64,000 nucleotides of DNA. Origin: Ophiodon elongatus (taxonomy: Eukaryota; Chordata; Actinopteri; Perciformes; Hexagrammidae). Positions 25,566 to 36,864 of the stretch are shown here, piece by piece. Numbering within the stretch: the stretch's first letter is position 1; every line of letters starts with the position of its first letter. The stretch lies in contig JACSYO010002174.1 of NCBI GenBank assembly GCA_016806645.1, positions 1,392,501-1,456,500 of the forward strand, read 5' to 3'. Under the pieces are notes generated by a model that saw only the letters and a program-made list of their open reading frames with translations, did no database searches and had not been told where the DNA came from. A program made the position numbers and the translations under genes.

Positions 25566-25720
25566 TAAGATAAGATAAGATAATCCTTTATTTGTCCCGA
25601 AGTGGGGAAATTTACAGGATTACAGCAGCATAGGGTAAAGTGCAGACATAGTCAAATCAAAAACAAGTATTATAAATAAGCAATAAAACAATAAAACAGT
25701 AGTAAAAACAGTAAGCATCT
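25566..25720. mobile_element. Retroelement 3' end fragment with AGATA tail
   Basis: Tandem agataagataagata is followed by atcctttatttgtcccgaagtgggg and an AT-rich body. This is a dispersed fish element usually seen as a truncated retroelement end with a short tandem tail, here apparently inserted in reverse orientation. The family was not identified. Confidence 0.45.
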
Positions 25721-26247
25721 TCTCATGACAGCTGTTACTAAATATCACCGTTCAGCCAATCACTTGCCTGCACCCTACAGGCTCAATGCTTATTCAACAT
25801 ACAAATGATGTCACTGCAGGGATTCGTTCAGAACTTAAGCTACTCATTAAATCGTTACTTTCAAATGACGTTGTGGAGCTATTTTGATAAATAAAATAAA
25901 TAAATAAAGGAAATGTTTTAACTGTTTAATTTAGTAAGATGATAGGATCATAAATATGCCGGTTGGACAGCAAACCGCGGCTGTCAGTGGGGAGGGAGCT
26001 GTCCGAGGTGCTGGTTGACCGGGACGAGGTGGCGCGAGGTGAAGGAGCTGCCCGAGAGACTCCTGCGGCTCACTCAATAAACACACCTGTTTCTGTTGTC
26101 CTTCATACTCTGTATTATTTCAGTTCTTCTTGTGGCCCTGTCTTGACTACATCCCTATGTGCCTATATGATGTTCTTGTTTCATTTTGTGTCCAGATCTG
26201 CCATCATTCACAGCGAAATAATAAGCGATACGAATCAAATTCAGGAA
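25721..26247. other. Gene-free stretch with isolated GC-rich patch
   Basis: Most is AT-rich without genes. A GC-rich patch at about 25960-26070 has an open frame containing ELSEVLVDRDEVARGEGAA, ending in ordinary AT-rich sequence. It could be a fragment of a mobile element or a stray exon; I cannot assign it. Confidence 0.4.
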
Positions 26248-26562
26248 CAGTGGTGGAAGAAGTATATAAAGAAAGTATATAACACAGTGTACAAAAGTAA
26301 AAAAGTAACCTCATTCTGAAATTGCATTATGTACATAATTTAAATGTAGAAGCAGGCAAATCTGGATATGCCTATAATTATCTTAATCTAAAATTGTACA
26401 AGATATTTTATTTGTTGGTTATATTGTGTACAGTTAATCTGAATATGCAAAGTAACTATAGAATATATTAGGTGGTTTAAAAAGTATATTATTTGCCTCT
26501 GAAATGTAGTGGAGTGGACGTGTAATGTCAGACCTATACTCAAAATTGTTTTTCCACCACTG
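26248..26562 (+). mobile_element. Non-autonomous DNA transposon, copy A
   Basis: The ends cagtggtggaa and ttccaccactg are perfect 11-base inverted repeats. The interior has no coding capacity. The reverse complement of almost the whole element is found again at 30178-30488, so two copies in opposite orientation bracket the beta1/alpha1 pair. Confidence 0.8.
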
Positions 26563-27519
26563 TTCATAATGTGGATCACTACATTTACCCACGTTATTGT
26601 GGAAAATCTATCACGGGTTCTTTCATAATCATATATCAACATCGAAAATGAGCTAGAAGGAAAAAAATGCATTTGAAGATGACGCTATAGCAAAATAGAA
26701 CCATAATGACAGGTAAATATGCATTTTATTTAGTATGTATTTATCCATACTAATAATAGCATAAAGGCTAAATTGAGTTGGAAGAAGGGCATCTATCACT
26801 TGTGATTTTCCAGACATGATTTTACATTAACTTATAATGTTTAATGTAGAAACACACTGTCCTCATCATCAGCAGATTATTGCATCAAGTCCAATCATGC
26901 AGTGGTCAAAGCTTCCTATAACGTGCAGCGCCCTCCACTGGACGAGTTACTTACTCATGTGAACCTTTTTATATATATTTGTATTATCTATTACGTATTG
27001 CAAACAGATTGATTCAACACAATGACCGGAAACACCTCATATTAGACTTGAACTTACTGTATAACAATAATAACAGTGATGGAAATATTGTCAAACAGAA
27101 AGCTGATGTTATTTAAACTAAATCAGAATGTTGTAGCCTATGTTATAGATTACAGTAGAGTAAAAGACTAGTAAAAGTTTTCAGTAATTGTTTTTTTAGA
27201 GCAGTCTTCTTTTGACAGCAAACAAGCAACATTGACTTGTCTAAATTTCTGATCATGCAGACACGTTGCTTGATGTAATTACAGAGTACAGCCAGTACTA
27301 TTTATTTCCTTTGCTTAGGACACAATCTAAGCATTGCAGGTTAGCCCTTTCTTTATCAATTTTGCCAAACTGTAATATTCGGCCAACCCACTTCCCCAAT
27401 CGGTCGTATGATTGGATTGGATTCCAATCGCAATTTATTGGGAGGAGTGAAACGGTCTTTAATAAGTTGCATCTGGTACTGATACACAAGACTATTGGAA
27501 TAAATCTACAGCCGACAAA
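26563..27519 (+). promoter_or_regulatory. Upstream region of beta1-globin
   Basis: No gene is seen before beta1. The proximal promoter is visible: CCAATCG at 27424-27430, further CCAAT-type motifs near 27376 and 27405, and a TATA-like TTTAATA at 27458-27464, about 56 bases before the start codon. The block from 27300 to 27480 is recognisably similar to the beta2 promoter (31020-31200), including the segment cacaatctaagcattgcag. Confidence 0.6.
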
Positions 27520-28182
27520 ATGGTCAAATGGACAGACTTCGAGCGTGCCACCATCAAGGACATCTTCTCCAAACTGGATTATGAGTCCGTGGGCCCTGCA
27601 GTGCTTGCCAGGTGAGACATCTTTTCTGTTTTTGTATGTTTTCCTTCACATAAATGTGTAAAAAGAAGTGCATTAACAAATACATTTAATTGCGAGTCAT
27701 GCATGTTTTTCTGTTTTTTCCTCAGGTGTCTGATCGTCTACCCCTGGACTCAGAGGTATTTCAGTAAGTTTGGAAACCTCTACAACGCCGCTGCAATCAT
27801 GGGAAATCCAAATGTTGCAGAACACGGAAAAATTATCATCCACGATCTGGACCGAGGTGTGAAGAACATGGACAAAATCAAGGAAACCTACGCCGAGCTG
27901 AGCGTGCTGCACTCCGAGAAACTGCACGTGGACCCCGACAATTTCAAGGTAAAGTTGTGGAACTAATGAAGGCTGATAATCTTGTTCAACAATTACTCAA
28001 AATACGACCAATCTTTCATGTTGCTGATGTTTCTGATGCTTGTTGTGTTGCAGCTCATTTCCGACTGCCTGACCATTGTGGTCGCTGCTAGTATGGGCCA
28101 AGCCTTCACTGCTGACGTCCAGGCAGCTTTCCAGAAGTTCATGGCCGTGGTGGTGTCAGCCCTGGGAAGACAGTACCATTAG
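27520..28182 (+). CDS. hbb: Beta-globin, beta1
   Basis: Haemoglobin beta chain, 147 codons with Met. Exons 27520-27611, 27726-27948 and 28054-28182 (92/223/129 nt) with GT-AG borders after Arg30 and Lys104, the canonical globin intron positions. Distal His63 (VAEHGK), proximal His92 (LSVLHSEKLH), CD-corner and C-helix block YPWTQRYF, Ser93 (F9) and C-terminal RQYH with His146 are all present. It differs from the array copies at the N-terminus (VKWTDFERATIKDIF), Ser43-Lys44, Glu62 and His69-Asp70, so it is an older paralogue. It pairs tail-to-tail with alpha1. A poly(A) signal AATAAA lies just after 28250. A role in a particular life stage cannot be told from sequence alone. Confidence 0.96.
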
Positions 28183-29009
28183 AGAGCTGCAACACCTTCA
28201 CATGATGATCATGAAAAGCTGTTGTTTTTTTTTTTACATGTCTCAAAGGCGTAAATAAATAAAACAATAAGCATTTTAACAAGGTTTACGTGTTTTTTCT
28301 TACTGCTTTTATGGTCAAATCAAGACGATGTGAAAATTATTTTATGAAAGCTTTTTTCACAATATATATACATATGCTCAGTGGTGGAAAAGGTATCCTT
28401 AAAAGTACCCTAGTCATCATGTAGGATGGCCACTTTCAAAGTTTTACATTATGATGTATTATAAAAATCACAATGTATTTTTTGTATTATTATAATGTAA
28501 CTTATAATAAGAATATGGTGTAGTATATGTATCATTATTAGATTATTAAAAGATTTCTCTTTGAAATATAATGGGGTAGAAGAGGAAGACATTCTAGTAA
28601 AACAGAAAAACCAGAAGCACTGTGGGGCAACTATATATTTTAAAGATGTTTAATATTAAATAATTTTTAAGAGCTAAACATATATAGATGGCCAAAGTTC
28701 AGAACCTCCTAATAATCCAGGAAATCCTGTAAATTCAAATATGTTTTTGTTCGTGTTTCATAAACAGCTATAATGCCTCTACATTTTAGGTCTTAATTAT
28801 CGTTATTTCAATATAAATTCCACTGAATTGACGCGCTTTGCGTGCTGTTGACCTGACTTGAACCCCTTTTAATCTGCAGGCCATCTGCTCGAAAGAAATT
28901 CATTCCACCACACAAATAGTTTCATTGCATTTGATCTTTTATTCATATTCTGACAGACAACGCGTATCGAAGACCATGCTGCTGTCCGTTAGCGGCTCCT
29001 GTTTACAGT
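28183..29009. other. Convergent 3' intergenic region, beta1 and alpha1
   Basis: It holds the 3' untranslated regions of both genes and, from about 28378 (cagtggtggaaaagg), the start of another degraded copy of the cagtggtgg-type DNA element. No gene. Confidence 0.6.
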
Positions 29010-29778
29010 TTATCTGTATTTCTCAGAAAGGGCACGAGACACAGCAGCCAGGAACTTGTCCATGGCCACGTGGACCTCAGGGGTGAAGTCCTTGGGGAAC
29101 ATGATCGACATGACCACGAGTATGTTGTGAGAGAGAATCTGTGAAAAGAGCATAATGTCATTTAAAACACGATCAAGCATTAAACCTACTGAGTATAAAA
29201 TATCAAAAGGCTCCGAGAACCACAATATGCGGGGTTTTTTTCAATTAAATCTCGACACGAAAGCCAAAGAACAACAAACTAACATATTCCCCTTTCTCCT
29301 CTTCCTCCAGCGCTCTATGCTCTACACTGACGTGTAAATCATAATCTAGACATCTACCTTGAAGTTGGCAGGGTCCACTCGCAGGGTGAAGGCATGCAGC
29401 TCACTGAGGTTCAGGAGACCGGCATTCAGGTCGTCAATTTTGGTCACAGCATCTGCAACTCCAGACATCACGCTCTTTCCGTGCTTCTTCACCGGCTCAG
29501 ATCCGGGGCTCAAGTCCTTCCAGTGGGAGAAGTAGGTCTTGGTCTGGGGGTACACCACCAGCATCCTGAGTAACACATGAGAGTGGGTGAATAAGCAAGT
29601 AGCAATAGACTGAATAGATTCTTTTTTTAAAAAAACAAACAGGTATTTTAGGAGCAGCTCGTGCAGTTTGGGGTTATATTTACCTGGACAGAGCATCGGT
29701 GCCGATTTCCCCAGCCTTGCCAGACACTTTAGCCCAGAAGGTTATGACTGCTTCCTTGTCCTTAGCGGTGAGACTCAT
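29010..29778 (-). CDS. hba: Alpha-globin, alpha1
   Basis: Haemoglobin alpha chain, 143 residues plus stop codon. Exons 29778-29684, 29565-29358 and 29138-29010 (95/208/129 nt), GT-AG borders, phases correct. The chain opens MSLTAKDKEAVITFWAKVSG as normal for fish alpha, has distal His59 (VKKHGK) and proximal His88 (SELHAFTLRVD) in mature numbering, and ends EKYR, keeping the terminal Tyr-Arg. It is divergent from alpha2-7 (Gly52-Ser53-Glu54, Lys57-Lys58, and ILVVMSIMFPKDF in the G helix). The minus-strand promoter has TATAAAA at 29835-29829, CACCC at 29855-29859 and AGATAG at 29873-29878. Head-to-head with beta2. Confidence 0.96.
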
Positions 29779-31238
29779 CTTTCTTGACGGTTGTTCGGTT
29801 GAATGCCGATCAGCCCAAACGTTGGGTATTTTATACACGAACCAGCGATGGGCACACCCGGGCCCCCCTCAAAGATAGGCGGATTTGGACAGCTTCCAAG
29901 TGATATGTTGCAGCTTGCATGAGATAAACTTACCATGAAGACTAGTTTGAAAGAAAACATGGCCACTTAATGCTGATCACATGACGTTTTTTCCATGTAT
30001 AGACGATGTATAAATACGTTATTTTCGCCGATTCTGAAATGGTGTATTAGAATAGTTCTGCATGGGGTCCTTAACCAGTCCTTTAATTGCAAACATGGGA
30101 CTCTTGTGATTTCAAAAAACCCAAGTGTATTCATGTGTGATGATGTTAGTCCCCATAATAGTAATAACCTTTTCACTTCAGTAAAATTTTGATTATAGGC
30201 CTGACATTACACTTCTACTCCACTACATTTCAGAGGCAAATATTATACTTTTTAAACTATTTAATGTATTATATAGTTACTTTGCATATTCAGATTAACC
30301 GTACACAATATAACCAACAAATAAAATATCCTGTACAATTTTAGACTAAGATAATTAAACGTATATCCAGATTTGCCTGCTTCTTTTTAAATTATAGACA
30401 TTAATGCAATTCCAGAATGAGTAGATTACTTTTGTATACTTTTGTACACTGTGTTATATACTTTCTGTATATAGTTCTTCCACCAGTGAGGCAATTTTTT
30501 GGCACTTGCCCTTAATTGACCTGTTGTGACCCAACACGGCAGTTCGTGAAATTTTCACGAAATCTATTGGTTTCGTATATAGAGACACAAACTGTCCGTT
30601 TTTTTCGTTTCCTTGGTGTCTTAATGTGGTATTTTGGAGGGATTTTTGATACTTTTATCAATTCTCGAGTGGTGTCACAAATGCTATCAACCCAAAAATA
30701 GCTGAAAGTTAAGACATAAGTGAAAATGGGAATGGATGTATATTCATTATAATGTTCTAAGCTCTTTCACAATGTATTTTAATAAATAAATAGGTTTTTA
30801 ATAATGATTTATGACTTGGACAAGTTGACACACAGTAATGAGATGCACCTCAAATTAATCTTCAGTCTCTCAGCTTTCAGATGAAGGCATCTGTTGACCT
30901 GCTATCACCCCCTAAACTTCCCCTGTCCCCCACCCATACACTCCTAAAAAGGGAGCATATGTGTTGAACTGTTATCCTTATGTTTATTAATGTAATTACA
31001 CAACACATCCAGCAATATATATTCCTTCTGCTTCGGACACAATCTAAGCATTGCAGATTAGCCATTTCTTTATCGATTTTGCAAAACCGTAATACTCGGC
31101 CAACCCACTTCCCCACTCCATCATATGATTGGACGGGGTAGCATATGCATTTTTGGGGGAGGAGTTAACGTTGTTTTAAAAAAAAGTGGCATCAGGTACT
31201 GATCCACACATTTGTGAATCAAATATACAGCCGACAAA
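29779..31238. promoter_or_regulatory. Head-to-head intergenic region alpha1/beta2
   Basis: The alpha1 end has TATA, CACCC and GATA motifs between 29829 and 29878. The beta2 end has a TATA-like TTTTAAAA at 31174-31181. The middle contains transposon copy B (30178-30488) and an unexplained stretch with the near-palindrome ttcgtgaaattttcacgaa at 30543-30561. No gene is seen between the two promoters. Confidence 0.6.
30178..30488 (-). mobile_element. Non-autonomous DNA transposon, copy B
   Basis: Reverse-complement relative of the element at 26248-26562, recognised over nearly its full length (for example cattacacttctactccact and actttgcatattcagatta). One end is intact (ttccaccagtg) and the other is degraded. 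Non-coding. Confidence 0.75.
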
Positions 31239-31893
31239 ATGGTCGAATGGACAGACTTCGAGCGGGCCACCATCAAGGACATCTTCTCCAAGATAGACTA
31301 TGAATCCGTGGGCCCTGCGGTGCTTGCCAGGTGAGACATTGTTTCTGTTTTTGAATGTTTTCCTTCACATTAAAGAAGTGCATTAACAAATTCATTTTTA
31401 ATTACGAGTTATGCATGTTTTTTCATGTTTCCTCAGGTGCCTGATCGTCTACCCCTGGACTCAGAGGTATTTCGGTAACTTTGGAAATCTCTTCAACGCC
31501 GCTGCAATCATGGGAAATCCAAATGTTGCAAAACACGGAACAATTATCCTCCACGGTCTGGACCGAGGTGTGAAGAACATGGACAAAATCAAGGAAACCT
31601 ATGCCGAGCTGAGCGTGCTGCACTCCGAGAAACTGCACGTGGACCCCGACAATTTCAAGGTAAAGTTGTGGAAATAATGAGCTAACTATTCATGTTCAAC
31701 AATTATTAAAAAAAACGACCAACCTTTCATGTTGCTGATGTTTCTGATGCTTGTTGTGTTGCAGCTCATTTCCGACTGCCTGACCATTGTGGTCGCTGCT
31801 CGTATGGGCCAAGCCTTCACTGGTGAAGTCCAGGCAGCTTTCCAGAAGTTCCTGGCCGTGGTGGTGTCCTCCCTGGGAAGACAGTACCATTAG
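31239..31893 (+). CDS. hbb: Beta-globin, beta2
   Basis: Haemoglobin beta chain, 147 codons with Met. Exons 31239-31330, 31437-31659 and 31765-31893, canonical sizes and borders. It opens VEWTDFERATIKDIF, with distal His63 (VAKHGT), proximal His92, Ser93 and C-terminal RQYH. Its sequence is intermediate: exon 1 and Lys12 resemble beta1, while Gly43-Asn44, Lys62 and the ARMG and SSLG segments resemble beta3-5. The partner alpha gene expected downstream is reduced to a relic at 32409-32790, so beta2 is unpaired. The open frame looks fully intact. Confidence 0.96.
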
Positions 31894-32408
31894 AGAGCTG
31901 CAACAGAAGACCCTCACATGCTGATCATGAAAAGCTCTGTTGTTTTTCATGTCTCAAAGGCGTAAATAAATGAAACAATAAGCAACAACTTCTCTCCGTC
32001 TGTCTTTATGGTCAAATCAGGGCAAAGTAAAAGTGTTAGCCTTTTTCACAATATTACATATGATCAGGGGAGGAAGAGGTATTTAAAACCATTCAAAGTT
32101 TCAATATGTACATAAAAGTAAGTCCTGCATTAAAATGTTTGAATTAGATAAAGTACATATTATCAGCATCATGCACTCGAGTATCAGAAAAGTACTCAAC
32201 AAGCAGAATGACTTTCAAAGTGTTAAATTATGATGTATTATAATAATTACATATTGTATTATCATAATACGGATATGGAGTAGTATAGGTGTTGTTGTTA
32301 TTCTTAATAATATTAATATTTTCACTGTGGGGTAGAAAATAGGCTAAAATGAAAATAATTCAAGAAAAGACACAAAAAAACATAAGCACTTTCTACTATA
32401 TATGTATT
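31894..32408. other. 3' flank of beta2
   Basis: 3' untranslated sequence with AATAAA-type signal near 31965, then AT-rich sequence with a piece of the gaggaagaggtat-type DNA element near 32057-32200. No gene. Confidence 0.55.
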
Positions 32409-32790
32409 AGTCTGCAAGTATACCACCAACATCATAAATAATACATGAGAATATGTGAGTGAGTAATAAATGGATATAATACTTTAATACAAAATATTAT
32501 TATTATTATTATTATTATTAATAATAATAAATTATTAAAAGTATTTTAGAAGCAGCTTATGCAGTTTGGGGTCATATCTCAGGGGTCATATTGCGTCCTT
32601 GCCTTTAACACTAGCACTAGCTTGATGATTGAATGCTGATGCAGCACAACCTTTTTGATTAGTATGCAGAAACAGGGCATGGGCACACCCGGGCCTCATC
32701 CAAGATAGGCCGCATAACATTTGGACAGCTTCCAAATGCTGTGCTGCAGCTTGCAGATTAACTTCTCACCATGGGTCTGAAACTAGTTTG
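32409..32790 (-). pseudogene. Alpha-globin pseudogene relic (promoter and 5' end)
   Basis: Read against alpha1, 32409-32460 matches the exon 2 start and intron 1 (tataccaccaacatc versus tacaccaccagcatc). 32545-32580 matches further intron 1 (gcagtttggggtcatat). A scrap of exon 1 (gtccttgcctttaa) follows near 32595, and 32630-32790 matches the 5' flank. Most of exon 1 with the start codon, and exons 2-3, are gone. The promoter block keeps gggcacacccgggcc (CACCC at 32686-32690) and AAGATAGG (GATA at 32703-32708). A (TTA)n run at about 32499-32530 sits inside. This was the alpha partner of beta2. Confidence 0.75.
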
Positions 32791-33820
32791 GAATATACCA
32801 CAAAAGCACAAGTTAATTAAGTTATTTTCAAATTGTCTTCTGTTAACGAAATTCAAGACATCACAATGTAGTGTGCATATACTTTAATGATCCAAAACGA
32901 CATATTCCAGTGACTCAGCCTGACAACAAACAAACGTATAGTGTTCTGGCATTGAAATGAGCAGGAAGACAAATTCAAATTCAAAACTTTATACTAATTG
33001 GCCGTAAGGCCGTAAGGCCAAGAGATATTTAAAGGCCAATTATATAATTAATTTATAATTAAAGTGCCAAAACTATGCCTCACTATGCGAAATGGCCATT
33101 ATCACACACGCATATAATTGGGTTTATTGAAACCACAATAGTCTCAGCTTTCCATTCATACCCAATGTATGCAAGTTATACTGTTTAAGGAGCTTAGTAT
33201 GCAGAAATATTTTAAGACACCATTTTAGACGAGGCAAAAATAACGTATTTATACTGCATCAAATACAAACTCTAAATCAACCTGGTAATTACATCAGGTA
33301 AAGTGCAAAATCTATTCTACGAACGCTTCATGTTCTGTGAGTTTGTAAATAACCCCCAACATCTCTCACGACAGGTCTTTCTTCTTCTCTGATTCAAGTG
33401 GCTCATTAAAGTTACTCACCTATTTAACATACAAGTTCTGAGGATGACCTTGACTCAACAAAATTACACATGCATGTACGAGATTATTAAAAAACATATC
33501 CTTAAGAAAATGACACGATAAATCCCATATTGTCCACGACAATTTCCTTGTTCGGGACTTTGTCAACCACACATGCAAAAACACGTAAAGAGTGTGGCAG
33601 AAAGACAAATTTATCCAACAGAAGTCCACCTTTATTTTTGGGGGGTTTCTCACTGCATTTGCCAAGATTAAGAAAATCGCTTCTATGACGCAAGTAGCGA
33701 CTCCTGCAGTATCAGCCAACCTCAGAGATTAAGCTATCGTGGCACAATTCTTGAACATTCAAAACATTTGTTCGGGACTATATAATAACGCAGACAGTTC
33801 AGACACATAGGTTAACCGAG
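32791..33820. other. Gene-free stretch
   Basis: No gene is supported. Near 32998-33020 a short direct repeat gccgtaaggccgtaaggcc lies next to sequence reading the same on both strands (ttggcc/ggccaa), possibly a mobile-element edge. The reverse open frame at 33420-33719 resembles no family. Confidence 0.5.
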
Positions 33821-33822
33821 GT

Positions 33823-33853
<31 letters not shown>

Positions 33854-34190
33854 GTATACTTAGTATACTTCCATGATTAATGTACTAAAAGTTTGCCATT
33901 TTCGCAGTAAAATGTACTTAGACTACTAACGGTGCTACTAAAAAATATACTAAAATACAAGTGTACTTGACTGTACTATTTTGAATAAATATACAGAATT
34001 ATATCTTCTTCTTTTTTTCTTTTCTTTTTTTTACAAATGCTTTACTTAAAATAAATATATATACTCCAAGATTATTTTGACATTCAAGTATACCTGAAAT
34101 ATAACTTAAATACAATTCAAATTGAAACAAAGTAAAAAAAATATTGCTGCACTCATTTATTGCCTTGAAAAGTATATATTTTTTTACAGG
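33821..34190. repeat. (AAAAG)n microsatellite and agtatactt-type repeat
   Basis: An A-rich run with (AAAAG)n at 33821-33853 is followed by sequence rich in agtatactt and tactaaaatat motifs up to about 34190, as in a dispersed non-autonomous DNA element of fishes. No coding content. Confidence 0.5.
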
Positions 34191-34249
34191 AGTAGGCCTT
34201 TAAGTGGCCAATCACTGAGGAGGAACCTTGGTGTACTAGCTCTTTTCTA

Positions 34250-34497
34250 GCATTCCAAACACTCAAAGCACTTTAACACTACAAGATGACACAGACACAT
34301 TGATGGCAGTGGCTAAGGTGCCACCTGCCCATCAGTAGATACCATGCATACTCCTTCACACATCGTAGGTACGGAGCAATTTGGGGGCTAAGTGTCTTGC
34401 CCAAGGACACTTTGACATGGACTAGCGGAGCCGGGGTTCGAACCCTCGAACCTCTGATTGAAGGACGACCCTGCTCTACCACTGACCCACAGTCGCC
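34250..34497 (-). mobile_element. tRNA-derived SINE, reverse orientation
   Basis: On the minus strand the element starts at 34497 with ggcgactgtgggtcagtggt and contains an A-box-like tgggtcagtggtagag and a B box GGTTCGAACCC (about 34434-34444), the internal Pol III promoter of a tRNA head. The tRNA-unrelated body continues with gtccttgggcaagacactta down to about 34250. It is not a functional tRNA: the head cannot form a complete cloverleaf and runs directly into the SINE body. Confidence 0.75.
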
Positions 34498-34689
34498 CTC
34501 CTTGTTATGTTTCCTCTGCAGTAGGGCTTGGCTAGTTGACCTTGGTGTTAGTGCTGTTTTTCACTGTGTCTGCGAGAATAGGAAGGAAGCGTGGGATTTA
34601 AGACTTTATAAGATAGACAATATATTACATTCAGATCCATTCATGACATTAATATAGACTCTTTATAATTGCATTCACTTTCTCAGGGC

Positions 34690-34797
34690 CAAGTTGGTCC
34701 TTTACCTCCCTTCGCAGTAAGGTCAGACTTGGCCAGAGTGTCTTTCCCAAATATTAATGTGACCAGGTCCTGAATAGCAACATTCTTCCGCTGATCT
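34690..34797 (-). pseudogene. Possible BEN-domain exon relic
   Basis: On the minus strand an acceptor-like ttttacag (about 34805-34798) is followed by an open stretch reading QRKNVAIQDLVTLIFG then KDTLAKSDLTAKG, ending at a donor-like ggaGGTAAAG near 34703. The LIFGKDTLAKSDLT pattern resembles the core of BEN domains. No other exon of such a gene was found nearby, so it is either an isolated relic, a mobile-element fragment or chance. Confidence 0.3.
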
Positions 34798-34799
34798 GT

Positions 34800-36680
34800 A
34801 AAAACACAAAGAGGCAGATTCAAACTAGTTTGCTTTGTTAAGTACATTTCAAACACATTGGTTATATAAATTCATTGTGATGCAAGTGTATCTCTAATGC
34901 CAACAGAACATATCTGTAATTTACATTTACATTTTAAGTGTACTCATGTAGTATAGTACACTTCTGTGGGGCATGCATTGTCTTGGCTTCAAGGGTGTGC
35001 GAATACAATGTCATTGTTATACCGTGATAAATTTGTTATAGAACAATAATGGAGTACGGTTACAGTGAAGTCGATCCTTTGCGTTGCACCAAGTCATCAC
35101 TGCCAGTTCACTGGGAGTCACCGAGCCTGGAACTATCATGATGATCCTGGTGAGTCTGTGAATCCTGGCAGTTCTAAAACAAGGATATAAAAAGGGGGTC
35201 CATGTGTCAATAATAAATTGAGACACAAAATTGCACATATATCAATTATATTACATTACATTAGACAACAGAGAAATTGGATCTAGTATGATACACCAAG
35301 GTGCATTACAACAGTGCTGATATTCAACAATTACGTTGTCTTTAGTTTGCACTTGCACACTGTTGTATAAATGAATTTCACTTTGTAACCTCAATTAGAA
35401 CAATTGCAGGTGGGTCATTAAATAGTTTGGGAGGGTTTAAGCTCCAGAATTAACCCAGGGATTGTATTTGATTACAATATTTAATTAAATATTTGATCTT
35501 GGCATGAACTTAGTAGTTTAAATGTATACATCATAAGTAGGGCTGCACGAATATTTGACTATTCGGCTTTTGCTTTAATGGGTATAAATTAAGTGCTCAA
35601 TTTTGGTATTCGGATATTCGTTTTTTTTTTCTATTTCTATTTATTAAACCATCGGGATTACAAAAATGCACAAAACGTGTCGCGAAAAATATATTGAACA
35701 AAATAACATTTGAACACATCACGATAACGTTATAATGTACTTCATTCAATACATATTTTTACTGAGTAGAGGTATAGCACATCATAATGTAGTGGAAGTA
35801 ACTCAACCCAACCTCATGTAAGCTAGCTAACTAAAGCTGGATAGGAAGCAAATCCGGATAAAGTTAACTAAGGTTAACTATTTAACGTTAGCTAGGTACA
35901 AACCAAAACAACTATTTCTACTGACGCTATACGTCAGGTTATCTTCAGTACATTTCTAGAGACTATAGTCAACAAACATTTCAAACATAATCATTTCACT
36001 ACTGTTTTGGAACTTAGCTCCCAGGAATAACCCTCTGACTGCAACTGGCGGGATGTATTTTAGACTCTTAACAGACTCGTGATGAAAACAGATCAAACAT
36101 CCACGTCTCCTGTTTGAGACTTATTAGGCTCTTTCGAGATAAATTGCGTCTCGCGTGGAAAGTGGACGAGAGCAGGGGAAAGCAGCAGGGGGCGTATAGG
36201 GATACAAACTGCCTTTAAAGAATACACAGGAAGTCAAAGTTGTGCGAAAGTATATAAACAAACAACAACAACAAGAACCTGAAAAAGTGTGCCACATTTG
36301 GCATTACCAGTGAGATAACACATCACTGCAATCAATCAATATTGAGAAAAACTCTGAATGCATGCCTCAGCGCTCATATCAAGAATAATGTGTTTCAAAG
36401 ACAGTTGTGATGATTGCAGCTACAGTACTTTAGGTCCATATCCTGGACTCAGGCGCCCTCTGCTGGTAATTTGGATGACGTTGGAAGTTGAGGGCACTAG
36501 TCCACACATTTCAGTGGTATTGCTTGATTCGCGGGCAATATTGTGTACTGCTGATAGTTAAACAAACCTTGGAATAAATCATCATTTCAAACTGGACCAT
36601 ACGATATGGTGATAGTGGACAAAAAAAGATAATTGTACTGAATCACAACCAATACATCCGTTTCTATTTCTGTCGGCAAC
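34800..36680. other. Gene-free stretch upstream of the globin array
   Basis: It includes an interspersed repeat starting agggctgcacgaatattt at 35540, extending an unknown distance towards 35950, and a moderately CpG-containing patch at 36100-36250. No exon or RNA gene is supported. Confidence 0.5.
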
Positions 36681-36689
36681 ATTCCAGTT

Positions 36690-36864
36690 GTCATTCTACT
36701 GTTATCAATGTTTCAAATCCATAACACAGTGGGCTAATTGGCTGGCCCACCGCCCAACTAATCACGTGCTTTTGGGAGGGGAGCTGGGGGGCTTTAAAAG
36801 TTGCATCTCTTGTCTGAGAGCGCATGATCTACTGAGTAGCACAAGACAATCTACAGCCGGCACA
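36690..36864 (+). promoter_or_regulatory. beta3 promoter
   Basis: The TATA-like TTTAAAA is at 36793-36799 and the E-box CACGTG at 36763-36768. Compared with beta4-8, the CCAAT box is changed (ccatccaatc in the others, ccaactaatc here, so CCAAT becomes CTAAT) and gggcgggg becomes gggagggg. The upstream CTTATCA GATA site present in the other copies is not seen at the same spacing. Confidence 0.7.

Noticed and set aside
25289..25568. Poly-Phe and poly-Lys reading frames
   Set aside because: They are translations of the (TTC)n microsatellite.
34420..34497. Candidate tRNA gene on the minus strand
   Set aside because: A- and B-box-like motifs are present, but the sequence runs straight into a SINE body and has no complete cloverleaf.
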